This document shows positions 11,895 through 24,795 of a stretch of DNA of 64,000 nt, in pieces (position 1 is the first letter of the stretch; each line of letters starts with the position of its first letter). The position numbers and the translations under genes are program-made. Source of the stretch: Kwoniella bestiolae CBS 10118 (taxonomy: Eukaryota; Basidiomycota; Tremellomycetes; Tremellales; Cryptococcaceae); NCBI RefSeq assembly GCF_000512585.2, contig NC_089241.1, forward strand, positions 124,001 to 188,000, given 5' to 3'. Under the pieces are notes generated by a model, which worked only from the letters and a program-made list of their open reading frames with translations, did not search any database and was not told the origin of the DNA.

Positions 11895-12296
11895 GTTGAG
11901 TGTAGTTGTGGGTATGAGCTATGTACTGGAAGCAGAAGTGTTGAAATAGAGATGATTAACAGTTGAATGACGATGCAAGAGGTCTTGAGGTCTTGATATC
12001 GCGACTACTCGTAGATGGAGTGACGCGGCGTTGCACCAAGACTACCATACTCTAAGTGAGCGACCCATTTAAGGTACCAAGTTATATTGTTGTATATGCA
12101 GTTGAAATGTTGACAGAATGGTTGGACCATGAAAAAAGTTCGAAAATTAGATTCAAATCATTATCAACTCACCATAGACGAACCCCTTCCTCATATTTGG
12201 GATATCTATTCAATAAGCCACGGGTACATGCTTCGAACCGCCCTTCTCAAAAGCGCAAGGAATAGACAATATACTCATTTGATCAAATTCTGCAAG
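11895..12296. promoter_or_regulatory. Shared divergent promoter region, RPT4 / TRM2
   Basis: 402 bases lie between the two start codons. No clear TATA box. The Trm2 reading frame stays open upstream to 12129, so an N-terminal extension of 56 residues is formally possible. Confidence 0.5.
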
Positions 12297-14978
12297 ATGA
12301 CCACCACACCACCATCACCATCGACCAGCTCACCACCCGCTAAACGACTAAAATCTTCGGGAAGTATACCAGATGTGATCAAGACCAACGAGTTTACAGC
12401 GATCAACGAAGCACCTATCAAATCAGAGTTCCTACCTGATACGAATGGTCATACCGTTATCATACCGAAAGAAGCTTCTGCTTCTGGCTCGAGCAGTAAA
12501 CCTCAACAAACCCAGAAGAAGAAGAACAGAAAGATAAAACGGACATTGCCTGAGAAATACTCTTCGGCTGATGTCACTTTCCATGATGTACGGGATTTCA
12601 TTGGTGCGGACCTTGTAGATGAAGTGATAGGTAGGAAAGATGGGAGTGAATGGGAGGTACCGGAGGGGTTGGAGCTGTTCAAGGAGGTTGAGTTGGATGT
12701 AGGCGCTTTTACCGTTTCTGGTGGGTCATCCCTCTTTCTTAGGCTTGCCAGCACTTTGTGTTGGGAACTTCGGTTCTGCTGTGTATGTGATAGGAGATTG
12801 AGAGCGGTATAACTGATATAAATGATCCATTTAGGCGAGTCGATATCCCTTTTGCCAAATTCAAGTGATAAACCTTGGACGATCATCACTCCCTTTGCTC
12901 ATCCGGGGGACAAGATTCGAGCGAAGATATATAAACATGACAGGTTGACGAGTTATGCGGATTTGGTAGAGATACTAGAACATAGTGAGGAGTATAGAGG
13001 TGGTGAGGGCGACAGGAGGAAGTATCCTGAGGGGGGATGTAGGTACTTTGGAGAGTGGTGAGTTGAGCCTGTTACTTGGGATATATGGGGGTAGAGGGAG
13101 CATCACTGTAATGAGAGATCATCTGTTCGAGGATCTGTCTACCATCGGAGCGAAGTGTATAAGCTCTTGAACAGTGTCCTATGGAGTCATTCCGACAGTA
13201 TCATCTCTCCTTAACCTCTGGCCCCATTCTGGATTCCTGTACCACACAATCGAATCGCACTAATCAAATCCGTGCTACAGCGGTGGATGTCAACTCCAAC
13301 CCGTCCCCTACCCACTCCAACTCCTCCACAAAAAACGTACCGTCCAACTAGCCTATCAACGATTCTCCGACCTCCCTTCAACCGCCCTACCGACTATCCA
13401 ACCTACCATCGGTTCACCCAAAGAGTGGGCGTACCGTACGAAGATCACACCGCATTTTGATGCTCCGCCGAAATGGTTTCAGAAACAGATGAAGGAGAAG
13501 AAAGTCAGCGAAGAGGGAGAGATGAATGCTTCCACCACGAATCCTACGGATCCTACGGAGGAGAGGAGGGGATGGGAGACGAGGATTGGGTTTGAGAGGA
13601 AGGGGAGGCCTGGGGTGCTGGATATTGAGGTGAGCTTATTGTTTTATGGAGATGACGAGAGGTAGTGCTGATGGTGTGCTGTCGTAGGAATGCCCTATTG
13701 CTACGCCTGTGTTGAATTCGAAGTTGACGGAAGAGAGGAAGCGGGTACAAGAGTAAGTGGAGGTTTGCTTCGTTTCTTCAAGTCATGTGTGGCTATATAA
13801 TCTCCTCTTCGTCATTGTTCGATAAACCCACGCCATACTGTTGTACCACCCGTGCGGCAAGTCACAGATGATCCAGGACGGCCTTGCTGACCTTGCATGA
13901 TAACTCAGTACAATCCTCTCATTCACACGCGGCGCTACCATCCTCCTCCGAGATTCCTTATCTCCTCCTGATCCTCTCCCTACATCCGAAACGCCCTTCC
14001 AGCCCTCCGAAGCCGAGGAAGAAAAGCACGTGGCAATAACAAACCACAAGCTCAACGTCTACGAGAAAGTGGGGAAATACCTATTCTCATTTAGTGCTGG
14101 ATCTTTCTTCCAGAATAACAATTCCATCTTGATCCCTCTGACGGATTATGTGAAAGAGGCTATATTCCCTACAGATTCCCTGGGAGGGGAGGGTGTAAAA
14201 GTGCCGACGCATTTGGTAGATACATATTGCGGTTCTGGATTATTCGGTATAACCCTCTCTGAAAGATTTGAGAGAGTAGCTGGAGTTGAGATCTCCCATG
14301 AGTCAATCGCTGCTGCTAAGAAGAATGCTGAGATGAATGGTTTACAAGATAAGACGACGTGGTTGTGTGGGAAAGCTGAGGATATATTTGGGGGGTTGGA
14401 TGAGAAGGGGTTTGAGGGTGGGAAGAGCTGTGTGGTTGTTGATGTGAGTTTGGCGTTTAATCTGTGAAAAAACATTTGTCTCTCTGTTGGATCTCCTTAC
14501 CCCTATTCATATAATAATCTATCCTCTTGGTGCTTTGTGATCTAAACGAATCTCCTCCTAGCTGTTTATCCTCTTATTGAGATTCACTCCTCGTGCTCTG
14601 CCATATCCCCTCAACCAGTGCTAATTCCCCTCATGTAACACAGCCCCCACGGAAAGGATGCGACGAACCCTTCCTATCCCAACTTTTATTCTTCAAACCA
14701 CTAACAATAGTCTACGTATCATGCAACGTCCATACTCAAGCAAGGGATGTGGGATACCTCATCAGGGAGAGCGAGAGGAAGGGTGAGGAAAAGGGATGGA
14801 AGTACAAGGTGGAGAGTTTGAGAGGGTTTGATTTGTTTCCTCAGGTATGTCATATCTATTTTTTGAACTGTCTTTGATTGGTTGATTGAGCATTGGGCTG
14901 ATGGGATACGTTTTTGGGTGGTTTGGGTAGACTGCTCATGTTGAGAGTGTTGCTGTGCTGCGACTTGTGGAGAATTAG
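12297..14978 (+). CDS. TRM2: tRNA (uracil-5-)-methyltransferase, Trm2/RumA family
   Basis: Seven exons (12297-12720, 12835-13057, 13281-13629, 13688-13752, 13909-14443, 14644-14844, 14931-14978) join to 614 residues. Order: a low-complexity, Lys-rich N-terminus; a TRAM-like part (LLPNSSDKPWTIITPFAHPGDKI is too divergent to be sure); the cysteine cluster GGCRYFGECGGCQLQ with a later ECPIATPVLN; SAM-binding VDTYCGSGLFGITLS; VVVDPPRKGCDE; and the catalytic-Cys motif VYVSCNVHTQARD. The family makes m5U54 in the T-loop of tRNA. The frame at 13281 is fixed by homology: the TG|C junction gives GECGGCQ, and the 219-base intron before it has a cactaat branch site. The four-cysteine pattern resembles that of Fe-S-carrying RlmD/RumA. 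Whether this protein binds a cluster is not shown. Confidence 0.92.
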
Positions 14979-15340
14979 GGTTGTGTTCGGGGTGATGGGG
15001 ATATAGAGTATACCATGCATTTATACCTGGTTGTTCTGCAGATTGGTTGACTTCGAAGGATCGACTGCATATGCATTAAGGTTTGAATAGATAGAAGGGT
15101 AACAAGATGTGCTTTTATGTCTGATTTCTGCACCTCTGGTATGACAGCAGGAGATCATGAGAGTGAAAGGGAAAGCGAGTGTGATGGAACCAGCACCGAT
15201 GATATACATAACTACGTAAGATACACAATACACACCAAGTGATCTAAAAGGCATGGAGACTTCGTGCGTGCATTGCTAAAGAAGATACGCTATTCCAATA
15301 GCAAGAATCAAATCGCCTCTATCATTTCCATCATGTTGAC
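14979..15340. other. Convergent intergenic region
   Basis: 362 bases between the stops of the methyltransferase (plus) and the R-SNARE (minus). Nothing coding is seen. Confidence 0.6.
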
Positions 15341-16335
15341 TCATTTCGATCCGCCAACCGCTCCACCAATTATACCCGCTAGGATGATCACGACTAACAC
15401 GCAGACGGCTATTGTCCACTTTTGTACAACCATATAGAATCATCAGTATGTAGTGTAGTATGTCATTTGCTTGAAGGTGATGGGAATAGTACGACTGGAA
15501 ACGGAAACGGACCCACCTTCATATTCTTCCACCACATCAGACGATTGGTCTTTCGGGCGGTAGTGTTGAATGTCCGAGCTTGGAGGGTTAGTTCGTCTAT
15601 GTAGTATCAAGTATATGATGTCAGTCTGAGGTTCAATCTGAATTGAAAAAAATCCGTCCTGTTTTGGATATTAGGTTGACAGATTTCGATCAAACATTTT
15701 CCTTTGTTTCCACGACTTAGTCTTCTTGACTCGATCTCATCTCATCGGCAAGTGAAGTGATGCAGGGTACATCCGGATGATAGCAGTGTACTGTAATGAA
15801 GGATCCATAATTGGATAGAAATGGATCGACACAACCCACCCGTCCTATCTTGTAGATGATCCAACCTATCTCCCCTCTCAACCATATGCTCGATATTCTT
15901 ATGTAGGATATCCTTCGTAGCGTCTACTTCGGCGTGGAGGGCGTCGATCCGATCTCGCTGGGAGGTGTTTCCTTTGGTATTTGCCTTTGAAGTGGAGTTG
16001 GGGTTAAGGGGGTCGGAGGAAGCTGAGTTTTGTCGGAGGGCTTTGTTCGGTACGTACGAGTAGGTCAGATTAGATTATACAACAGTTATATTTTGACTTT
16101 CGTTTAGTGTAGTGTAGTATAGATTGGGGGAGGATACACCCTCGAAGGATGGATGAGACATTGTACATCGCACTCACGCTGGTTGGCACCCGCTTGAGGG
16201 GTGTAAGGGTCGTATGGCTCTGATGACCTATTCGTCGATCTGTCAGTACCCCCCTTGTATCGGCTCAGTTCCTTCAACCTCTGGTCTTCGGGATGCCGAA
16301 TACCTGGTCTGATTTCATCTCTGATTCCGAGGTGT
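15341..16335 (-). CDS. Synaptobrevin-type R-SNARE (Snc1/VAMP-like); first exon uncertain
   Basis: Minus-strand exons: 15341-15418 (W plus membrane anchor, AVCVLVVIILAGIIGGAVGG, ending SK), 15517-15596, 15840-16040, and an exon starting at 16178 and open to about 16335. The SNARE helix reads RIDALHAEVDATKDILHKN, then VERGDRLDHLQDRTDELTLQ, then KTNRLMWWKNMK and the anchor. The Arg of VERGDRL is the zero-layer Arg that defines R-SNAREs, and MWWKNMK before the anchor is typical of VAMP/Snc. It is the vesicle SNARE for fusion at the plasma membrane or endosomes. Upstream, EPYDPYTPQAGANQP is probably near the true N-terminus (a spliced start of MSEPYDPY type is possible), but I could not find the initiating exon, so the 5' limit is approximate. 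It faces the clathrin gene across a shared upstream region. Confidence 0.8.
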
Positions 16336-17031
16336 ACAGGCGACGAGATAATTTGTTAGCTCACATTATTTGATTTGAAGCTATCGCTAGACCTGAGTTG
16401 AAGGTGGAATTAGTGGATAAATTAAATTTGGTATATAGATCAGTAAAGCGGGTTAGACGGGTAGAGACTCCATAAATTGTAGTGACATAATGTGACATGC
16501 TGAGTACTGTCCACTATGTTTGTCAGTATATCCTCGTAGTACATCGTTGTCGGAGACCTTTCCTTTGATCATCATCTTTGTCGTCTCCCACATCACTCCT
16601 TTATACTCCTTGCTCTGTGTACTGTGCGATAGATAAGCGGTGAAAGTGCCACATCCATAGACTTCCGAAATGATCCGCCACGTGGAGTCAGCATGTTTCC
16701 TTCACTATGAGTGAGTGTGCGTGCATCGTCATCAACTAGTCGCGTATCAACATGTCCTCACCATCACTATCATTATCACTGTTATCACCATACATAACAT
16801 TCCTTCCTCCTCCTCTTCCTCTTCTTCCTCATCATCACCTCGCGTCTATACCACACCATCTGCCCATCCATCTATACACCACGAGGGGTCAGATCTGAAA
16901 TTCGTCATCATATACCTAATCTTTACGAAAATTGCATCGACCGAAGAAGAGTAATCTGTTTTGTATCATACCCAACCTTTCCTTTCCTGCCCTTCCTCCT
17001 CTATCCGATAAACCAAGAGTAGTATAGCAAG
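16336..17031. promoter_or_regulatory. Divergent upstream region, R-SNARE / clathrin heavy chain
   Basis: About 700 bases. It contains a CT-rich tract with tcc/tct repeats at about 16801-16842 on the plus strand, upstream of the clathrin start, and presumably the unresolved first exon of the R-SNARE. No strong TATA box is seen. Confidence 0.5.
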
Positions 17032-20000
17032 ATGGCTGCTCCTGAGAAACCAATCATCGTGAGTAGCTATTCGCACACTCTCTCCGATGTATTGAGAAGG
17101 TATGGTAGCTGATGATGTATATCCGATAGTTCACCGAGCATCTTCAGGTATGTTTATCCTTTTCTCCCCCCCTTTCTCCTTGATTATCAAACAAAATGGG
17201 GCAGCACCCTCCATTACGGACTACTCTTCGCTTTCTGGAATGGAATGTGATGCTGACCTGCTATCTGGATTGCAGCTCACAGCTCTGGGTATTCAACCCG
17301 CCTCGATATCCTTCCAGAACCTCACTCTCGAGTCGGACGCATGGATCTGTGTGAGAGAACAGCTGGATACGCCCCAGGTGGTCATTGTTAATCTGAATGA
17401 TTCGAATGATATCGTCAGACGGCCGAGTGAGTTGAGCCAACATTTCTTATGATTGTTGTATGGGGGACTGTGTAGCGAGAGGGTGGGTTGAAAGGCTGGA
17501 TGGGAATTCTAGAACACGAGGGAAGGGGAATGCGGTGCAGTTGTTGCTGTAATATCACTTATGTGACCAACTGAGAAGGGAAAAGGTGGAAGATAGACAA
17601 GGGATCATGGTATCGCTAGGGTGAGTGTTACTGACATGTTTGGTTTCCATCACCCAGTCACCGCCGACTCGGCGATCATGAACCCACGAGCAGGAGATAA
17701 GATCCTCGCTCTGAAAGGTGAGCTACGAAATTTGAAAAGATTGGGGTGCAGCTCACTCAGTGCTTCACAACTCTCCTTCTCTCGTGTACTACTACAGCCG
17801 GTCGACAGTTACAGGTATTCAACCTCGGTAACAAGTCCAAGATCGGTGCTCACCTTATGAACGAGGATGTTACCTTCTGGACATGGATCAACGAGACTAC
17901 CATTGGTATCGTCACTGAGCGAGAAGTGTATCATTGGAAAGTCATGGATGGTCAAGCTGCTCCATCGAAGGTGAGTCTCCTTACCACTTATCACCGATAC
18001 CACATTTCCTCGCCTTAATCTTTTCCTGATCCTATACTGATGTGCGAATACTTTATCGTATCTTAGGTATTCGACAGACATGCAACTCTAGCAGGAAACC
18101 AAATAATCAACTATCGAATGTCCCACGATGAAAAATGGTTGGTAGTCGTCGGAATCTCCTCAAACCCCAATGCGGGTCAACCAGGTCAAAATGGCTTCAA
18201 GATCAAGGGAGCGATGCAGCTTTACTCAGTCGAGAGGGGAGTTTCGCAACCTATAGAAGGTCATGCTGCTGCTTTCGCGACTGTGAAGATGGATGGGGCA
18301 CCTCAGGAGTCGAAATTGTTCTGTTTCGCTGTTAGAACTGCTAATGGTGCTAAGGTGAGTATCTCCTTTGTCCACATCAGAAATCAGAAATGTAGGCAGG
18401 AAGAGGATCATAGGGATCCGAGATTTTTCTTTGCTGTTTCGGCATATTGGTTTGGCTGATCTTTGCTAATTGATATACATGTTCCAGCTCCACATCGTCG
18501 AAATCGGTCACCAAGCACCAAACCCTCCTTTCCAGAAGAAAGCAGTCGACGTCTTCTTCCCTGCCGAAGCGACCAATGATTTCCCTGTTGCCCTTCAAGT
18601 CTCACCCAAGCACGGTATTCTCTACCTCGTCACCAAATTCGGTTTCATTCACTTGTACGAAATCGAGACTGGTCAATGTATCTACATGAACCGTATCTCT
18701 GGCGAAACCATCTTCACCACCGCTCAACATGAAAGCACATCCGGTATCATCGGTGTAAATAGAAAGGGTCAGGTGTTGAGTGTTAGCGTAGATGAGGATA
18801 CCATCGTTCCATACATTCAACGTGAGTTGAACGGTACTATGTATGAGGAATCCAGCTAACATGCGTGTTGTAGAGGTAATAAACTCCCCCGAACTCGCCA
18901 TCAAGCTCGCTACTCGAGCTGGTCTACCTGGTGCAGACCATATTATCCAACAGCAATATCAGGTGTACATCCAAAATGGCCAATATGGTGAAGCTGCCAA
19001 GATTGCCGCCAACTCTCCCCGAGGTCTTCTCAGAACACCTCAAACCATCGAAACCTTCAAGAAACTCCCACAAGTACCTGGCACTCTCTCACCTATTCTC
19101 CAGTATTTCGGGATCTTGCTTGAGAAAGGAGAATTGAACAAATACGAATCGCTTGAGCTGGCTAGACCTGTTATTCAGCAAGGGAAGAAGCAATTGTTGG
19201 AGAAATGGCTCAAGGAAAACAAGGTGAGTTTCTAGATGCGCCGCTCTGTTCTCGCTTTTAGCTGACAAGACGTTCTGTAGCTTGAATGCAGTGAAGATCT
19301 CGGTGACTTGTGCCGAATGGCCGATATGAACCTTGCTCTTTCAGTCTACCTCCGAGCCAACGTACCCAACAAGGTGGTCGCTGCTTTCGCTGAGCTTGGC
19401 CAATTCGATAAAATCGTGCTTTACTCCAAGAAGGTCAACTACACTCCCGACTATGCTCAACTCCTTCAACATCTCGTTAGAATCAACCCTGATAAGGGTG
19501 CCGAATTCGCTACTCAAATTGTCAACGATGAGAGTGGACCCTTGGTCGATCTGGATAGGATCGTTGATATATTCATGTCTCAAAACATGCTTCAACAAGC
19601 TACTTCTATTCTGTTAGACGCTCTCAAGGACAACAAGCCTGAACAGGGACCACTTCAAACCAGATTACTCGAGATGAACCTTGTTAGCGCTCCTCAAGTT
19701 GCAGACGCCATCCTAGGAAATGAGATGTTTACTCACTATGATAGACCTAGAATCGCCAACTTGGCAGAGAAAGCTGGTCTCATGCAAAGAGTAAGTGTAT
19801 TCACTATCTTTGGTCTAGCAGCTACTGATATTGAAGAAATTAGGCTCTTGAACATTACGAAGACATCAACGACATCAAGCGAGTGGTCGTGCACACCCAA
19901 TTGTTCAACCAAGATTGGCTGGTCAACTTCTTCGGTAAACTCACTGTCGAGCAATCTTTCGCCTGTCTACACGAGATGCTCAAGTCCAATATCCGACAGA

Positions 20001-23000
20001 ACCTTCAACTCGTTGTTCAGATCGCATCCAAATACTCTGACTTGCTTGGTCCTGTCAAGCTGATTGAGCTGTTCGAACAATACAAATCATCAGAAGGTGA
20101 GTTAAGCTATGTGGTCTTTCATAGACGTTGAAGCTGACTTTTGCATTGTAGGTCTCTACTACTACCTCGGTGCTGTTGTCAACCTTAGCGAAGACCAAGA
20201 AGTACATTTCAAGTACATCCAAGCCGCTACCCGAACTGGTCAAATCCGAGAGGTCGAGCGTATGTGTCGAGAGAGTAACTTCTACAACCCTGAAAAGGTC
20301 AAGAACTTCCTCAAAGAAGCTAGATTGCAAGATCAATTACCTCTCATCATCGTCTGTGACCGATTCGACTTTGTCCACGATCTCGTTCTTTACCTCTACC
20401 AAAATGGCCTTACCAACTTTATCGAGATTTACGTTACCCGGGTCAACTCTGCTAGAACTCCTCAAGTCATTGGTGGTCTCTTAGACGTAGACTGTGAAGA
20501 ACAAACGATCAAGAATCTTCTTGCTTCTGTTACCGGCACTTTCCCCATCGATGAATTGGTAGAGGAGGTTGAGAAGAGAAACAGGCTCAAGCTTATTCTT
20601 CCATGGCTCAACACCAAGGTTGAACAAGGTTCCACCGATCACTCGGTGTACAACGCTATCGCTAAGATCTCTATCGATTCCAACAACAACCCTGAGGCTT
20701 TCCTCAAGGAGAACAACCTTTACGATCCTGCCATTGTCGGTAAATACTGCGAGAAGCGAGATCCATACCTTGCCTACATCGCTTATGCTAAAGGTCTTTG
20801 CGATGATGAATTGATCAACATCACCAACGAAAACCAGATGTACAAACATCAAGCTCGATACCTCGTGAAGAGAAGAGAGATCGACCTCTGGACCCAAGTA
20901 CTCGATCCCGAAAGTATCCACCGAAGAGCTCTCGTCGATCAAGTTATTGCCACTGCCATACCCGAATGCACCGACCCCGATGATGTCTCCGTCACTGTCA
21001 AGGCATTCATGCACATGGAGCTCCACGGTCCATTGCTCGAATTACTCGAGAAAATCATCATTGAACCCTCGCCATTCAGTGATAACAGATCTCTTCAGTC
21101 TCTCATGTTCCTTACCGCCATCAAGAACGATAAAGGCAAAGTCATGGGATACATCAACAAGCTCTCGGGATACGATATCGATGCCATTGCCAAGGTCGCT
21201 ACTGAGGCTGGTCTTTACGAAGAAGCATTCACCATCTACTCCAAACACGACATGCACGCTGAGGCTATGAACGTCCTGGTCGAACATATGGTATCTATCG
21301 ACCGAGGATTCGCCTACGCCAACAAGATCAACCAACCTGCTGTTTGGAGCAGATTGGGTAAAGCTCAATTAGACGGATTAAGAGTCAAGGACGCCATCGA
21401 CTCGTATATCAAGGCTGAAGATCCATCCAACTTTGCCGAGGTCATTGAAATCGCCAATAGAGCGGGCAAACATGAAGATCTAGTTAGGTTCCTCCAGATG
21501 GCCCGAAAGACCGCTCGAGAACCCAAGATCGACACTGAACTTGCGTATGCCTATGCCAAGACCGACAGGTTACATGATATGGAGGAGTTCTTGGGTATGA
21601 CAAACGTGGCGGACATACTTCAAGTCGGAGAGAAGTGTTTCGAAGATGAGTTGTACCAGGCTTCGAAACTCTTGTTCTCCTCTATATCGAATTGGGCTAG
21701 GTTGGCTACTACTTTGATCTACTTGGGAGAGAACCAAGCTGCTGTGGATGCTGCTAGGAAGGCTGGTAATACTCAGTGAGTCATGCTTCGTCATCCCTGT
21801 CTGACAGTGGCAATTGAGGATTGGAGCTGATGGTAATGATTCTTCGTAGAGTATGGAAACAGGTCAACGCTGCTTGTGTGGATAAGAAGGAATTCCGATT
21901 GGCTCAGATCTGTGGTCTTAACCTTATAGTAAGCTGGCAGTCGAATTTGCTTTACTAAACAGACAGCTTATATATGTCATAATGCTCCACTAGGTCCATG
22001 CCGAAGAACTACCTGCTTTACTCTCACTATACGAGCGAAATGGTTACTTCGATGAGATCATTTCGTTGATGGAAGGTGGTTTAGGCTTGGAACGAGCACA
22101 CATGGTGAGCTTGACGATACTGGTCGTGGTGGATTATAGCTGACATTGTTTTGGTATAGGGGATGTTCACTGAACTCAGTGTTTTGTATGCTAAATACCG
22201 ACCTGAAAAACGTAAGCTACTCGGTCAACATCTTTGGCGAGATGGTTAGCTAATCAATCACACCAGTCATGGAGCACCTCAAATTGTTCTGGCAACGAGT
22301 TAACATTGTAAGTCTAATTGAATTACTACGTCGGTCGATAACAAGATTGGTAATTAATCGATCTGTGACATTAGCCTAAAGTGATCAAGTCGGCTGAGCA
22401 AGCTCATTTATGGCCTGAACTTGTGTTCCTCTACATAGTCTATGGTGAGCTAAATTCTTCACTCTTCCGAAAGAGAGTCAAAGCTGACAGTGAAAATTTG
22501 CAGATGAGCCTGACAACGCCGCTTTGGCAATGATGGAGCGACTCGGTGAATGGGACCATGATCAGTTCAAGAAGGTTGTCGTCAAAGTGGCCAACATGGA
22601 GATCGCCTACAAGGCAGTGTCATTCTACCTGGCTAAACAGGTGAGTTAATATTCACCCGGTTAACCTTCAGACTATGTTAATGAGCAATGAATTTTTCAG
22701 CCCACACTCCTACCCGACCTCCTCGCCGCACTTACCCCTAGATTAGACCACGGCAGAGTAGTCAAGATCCTCCAAACGGAAGATCACCTTCCCCTCGCCA
22801 AACCTTACCTCATCGCTACTCAGAAACTCAACCTGGCTGTTGTCAATGAAGCCTATAACGACTTGTTGATTGAGGAAGAGGATCATGTAACCCTTCGAAG
22901 TAGTTTGGAGACGCATGATCAGTATGATGCTATCAAACTGGCAAAGAGGTTGGAGGGACATGAGTTGTTGGAGTTTAGGAGGATTGCTTCGTTGTTGTAC

Positions 23001-23814
23001 AGGGTGGGTCTGTCTTTCCTTCACCAACTGCTTTGTGATCATCCCAACAATGGTCGCGCATGACTTCTTCCTTATTCATTCTCCTATTTCATCTTCTCAC
23101 ATCGCTATAACAAAGAAGATAAGCTGACCTGTATGATCGTATATCATAGCTCAACGGAATGTGGGAAGAGGCCCTCGGTCTCGCCAAAGCAGACAGACTA
23201 TGGCGAGATGCCCTCGAGACCGCTGCTGCAAGTAAAGACATCTCCGTTGCTGAGGAATTGGCTGGATACTTCGTTTCTATCGGCAACAAGGATGCTTTCG
23301 CTGCCATACTTTACGTGTGCTTCGAATTGGTTAGACCTGATTTCGTTGAGGAGATGGTGAGTATAATTGTTCTTTCCCGATTATCCATCTTTATCGACTG
23401 CGCGATGATCATATTCGAAATGGGTGTGAGGTGAGCTGGTACTGACATTTGTCATGTACTACGATCAGTCATGGAGATTCGGCTTGGGCGATTACTCGAT
23501 GCCATACAAATTACAACAGCAACGTGATCAATCGTCCAAGATTGCTGCGTTGGAGAAGGAAGTGAAAGATTTGAAAGCCAAGACGACAGAGAAAGAACCT
23601 GATAATGAACCTAGTTTGATGGGCAGTGGTTTGGGTCAGAGATTGATGATTGGTGGACCTACGTGAGTTTACTTCTGAACCATCATCGAGATATGGCACC
23701 CCTTATGATTTGATAATATCACTTGCTGACTTGCTACTTTGATATAGTGGCGGACCATACGGCGGAATGCCAAATGGAGGTGGTCTGATGTCCCAACCAA
23801 CAGGATTCTACTAA
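17032..23814 (+). CDS. CHC1: Clathrin heavy chain
   Basis: Twenty-one exons sum to 5,049 coding bases (1,682 residues), close to the family norm of about 1,650-1,700. ATG 17032 (MAAPEKPII) is followed by an 18-base exon (17130-17147, FTEHLQ). The N-terminal propeller carries LTALGIQPASI, RRPITADSAIMNP, DDVTFW-like EDVTFWTWIN and the family-typical KAGRQLQVFN. Then come the CHCR leg repeats, largest exon 20152-21775, with GLERAHMGMFTELS, AEQAHLWPELVFLY, TPRLDH and KRLEGHELLEFRRIA. The C-terminus has a short coil (KIAALEKEVKDLKAK) and a Gly/Met/Pro-rich tail ending GFY. It forms the triskelion of coated vesicles at the trans-Golgi, endosomes and plasma membrane. Intron density is much higher in the 3' third than in the centre. 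Long antisense open frames (e.g. 20481-21026) are codon shadows. Confidence 0.97.
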
Positions 23815-24795
23815 TCAATCGATCGAGCACCACAATCCTTTGATTATTCTTCTCTAGAAAAACTTCCCTTCCTTTCCTTTCTTTTTCTTCTCTGGCGATA
23901 CCTGCTTCTTGCACTTTCTCTCATTGTTAGGTTCTTTCCTTTCTTCACGCGATAAATAACATTCTGGTCATAACGAAATGTGAAAGAGTAGATATGAATA
24001 TACTGAAAATGCGATTGTCATCTGATACAACGAAATGCTTATCCAAAACACTAGTTTTTACTAGAATAGATCCACTAGGATAACATCCATGCGGAACGCC
24101 AATTATCAGTCTATAGCTGCAGCTGGCAGCTGGAGCATAAGACTTGCAAGCTGCTGACATGTTCCCTGTTGAGCTCTATCTCAATGTTGGCTACAGAAAT
24201 GTCTACCTGGGGATGAGGCGGTTTGACAGAATCCCTGCTTCTCTCTCCTAAATTCCGGATAGAAGGAAGATGTTGTTCTGTGAAAGGATTCAAGCTGGTA
24301 TTCACGTTGAAGATTGTGTGATTCACATGACGATTGGCATGTCATTTGAGAAGTTCTGGACCCACGGCCTGTCATAGAATATGGGTTGCATTGTAACTCT
24401 GACAGTCAGACCTGTGCGGGCCACAGAAGGTCAACATAAGATCGAACGTGCTGCTCGAGACGACTTGGGAATAAAAGGAACGAAAGAGGTAGCTATGGAA
24501 TTGTGATGCAACTTCCCGAAACATTTACTTCTCAAAACATTCCTCAACGCCTGTCTCAGAAGACCGCTGCTTCCAGTCCAGGCTTGAGATCATGGCCTGA
24601 CGGCTTCTTGCGGAAGAAAGGATTATGTCGAGACCCCTAGAGGACACCATGCTTAGAGGTGATGGGTGCTGAACCACATCGTTGTACGGTATAGTGTATA
24701 AATAGGTCGAGAATATCTGGTGTACACCCTTTTCGACCTGTCTTCTAATCTATTCTCACCACATACATCTTTCCAGCTTATCAACAAGAAATAAC
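23815..24795. other. Gene-free stretch, 1 kb
   Basis: CHC1 3' flank, then the promoter of the 24796 gene. No coding exon is supported on either strand. Confidence 0.55.
24697..24704 (+). promoter_or_regulatory. TATA box of the 24796 gene
   Basis: TATAAATA, 99 bases before the ATG. Spacing is nearly the same as at 26435 and 28645. Confidence 0.65.

Noticed and set aside
12129..12296. N-terminal extension of the methyltransferase to ATG 12129
   Set aside because: The frame is open, but the leader is not typical of the family and overlaps the short divergent promoter with RPT4; ATG 12297 begins the usual low-complexity start.
20481..21026. 181-codon antisense open frame inside clathrin
   Set aside because: A codon-bias shadow of the long clathrin exon; similar shadows run through other exons.
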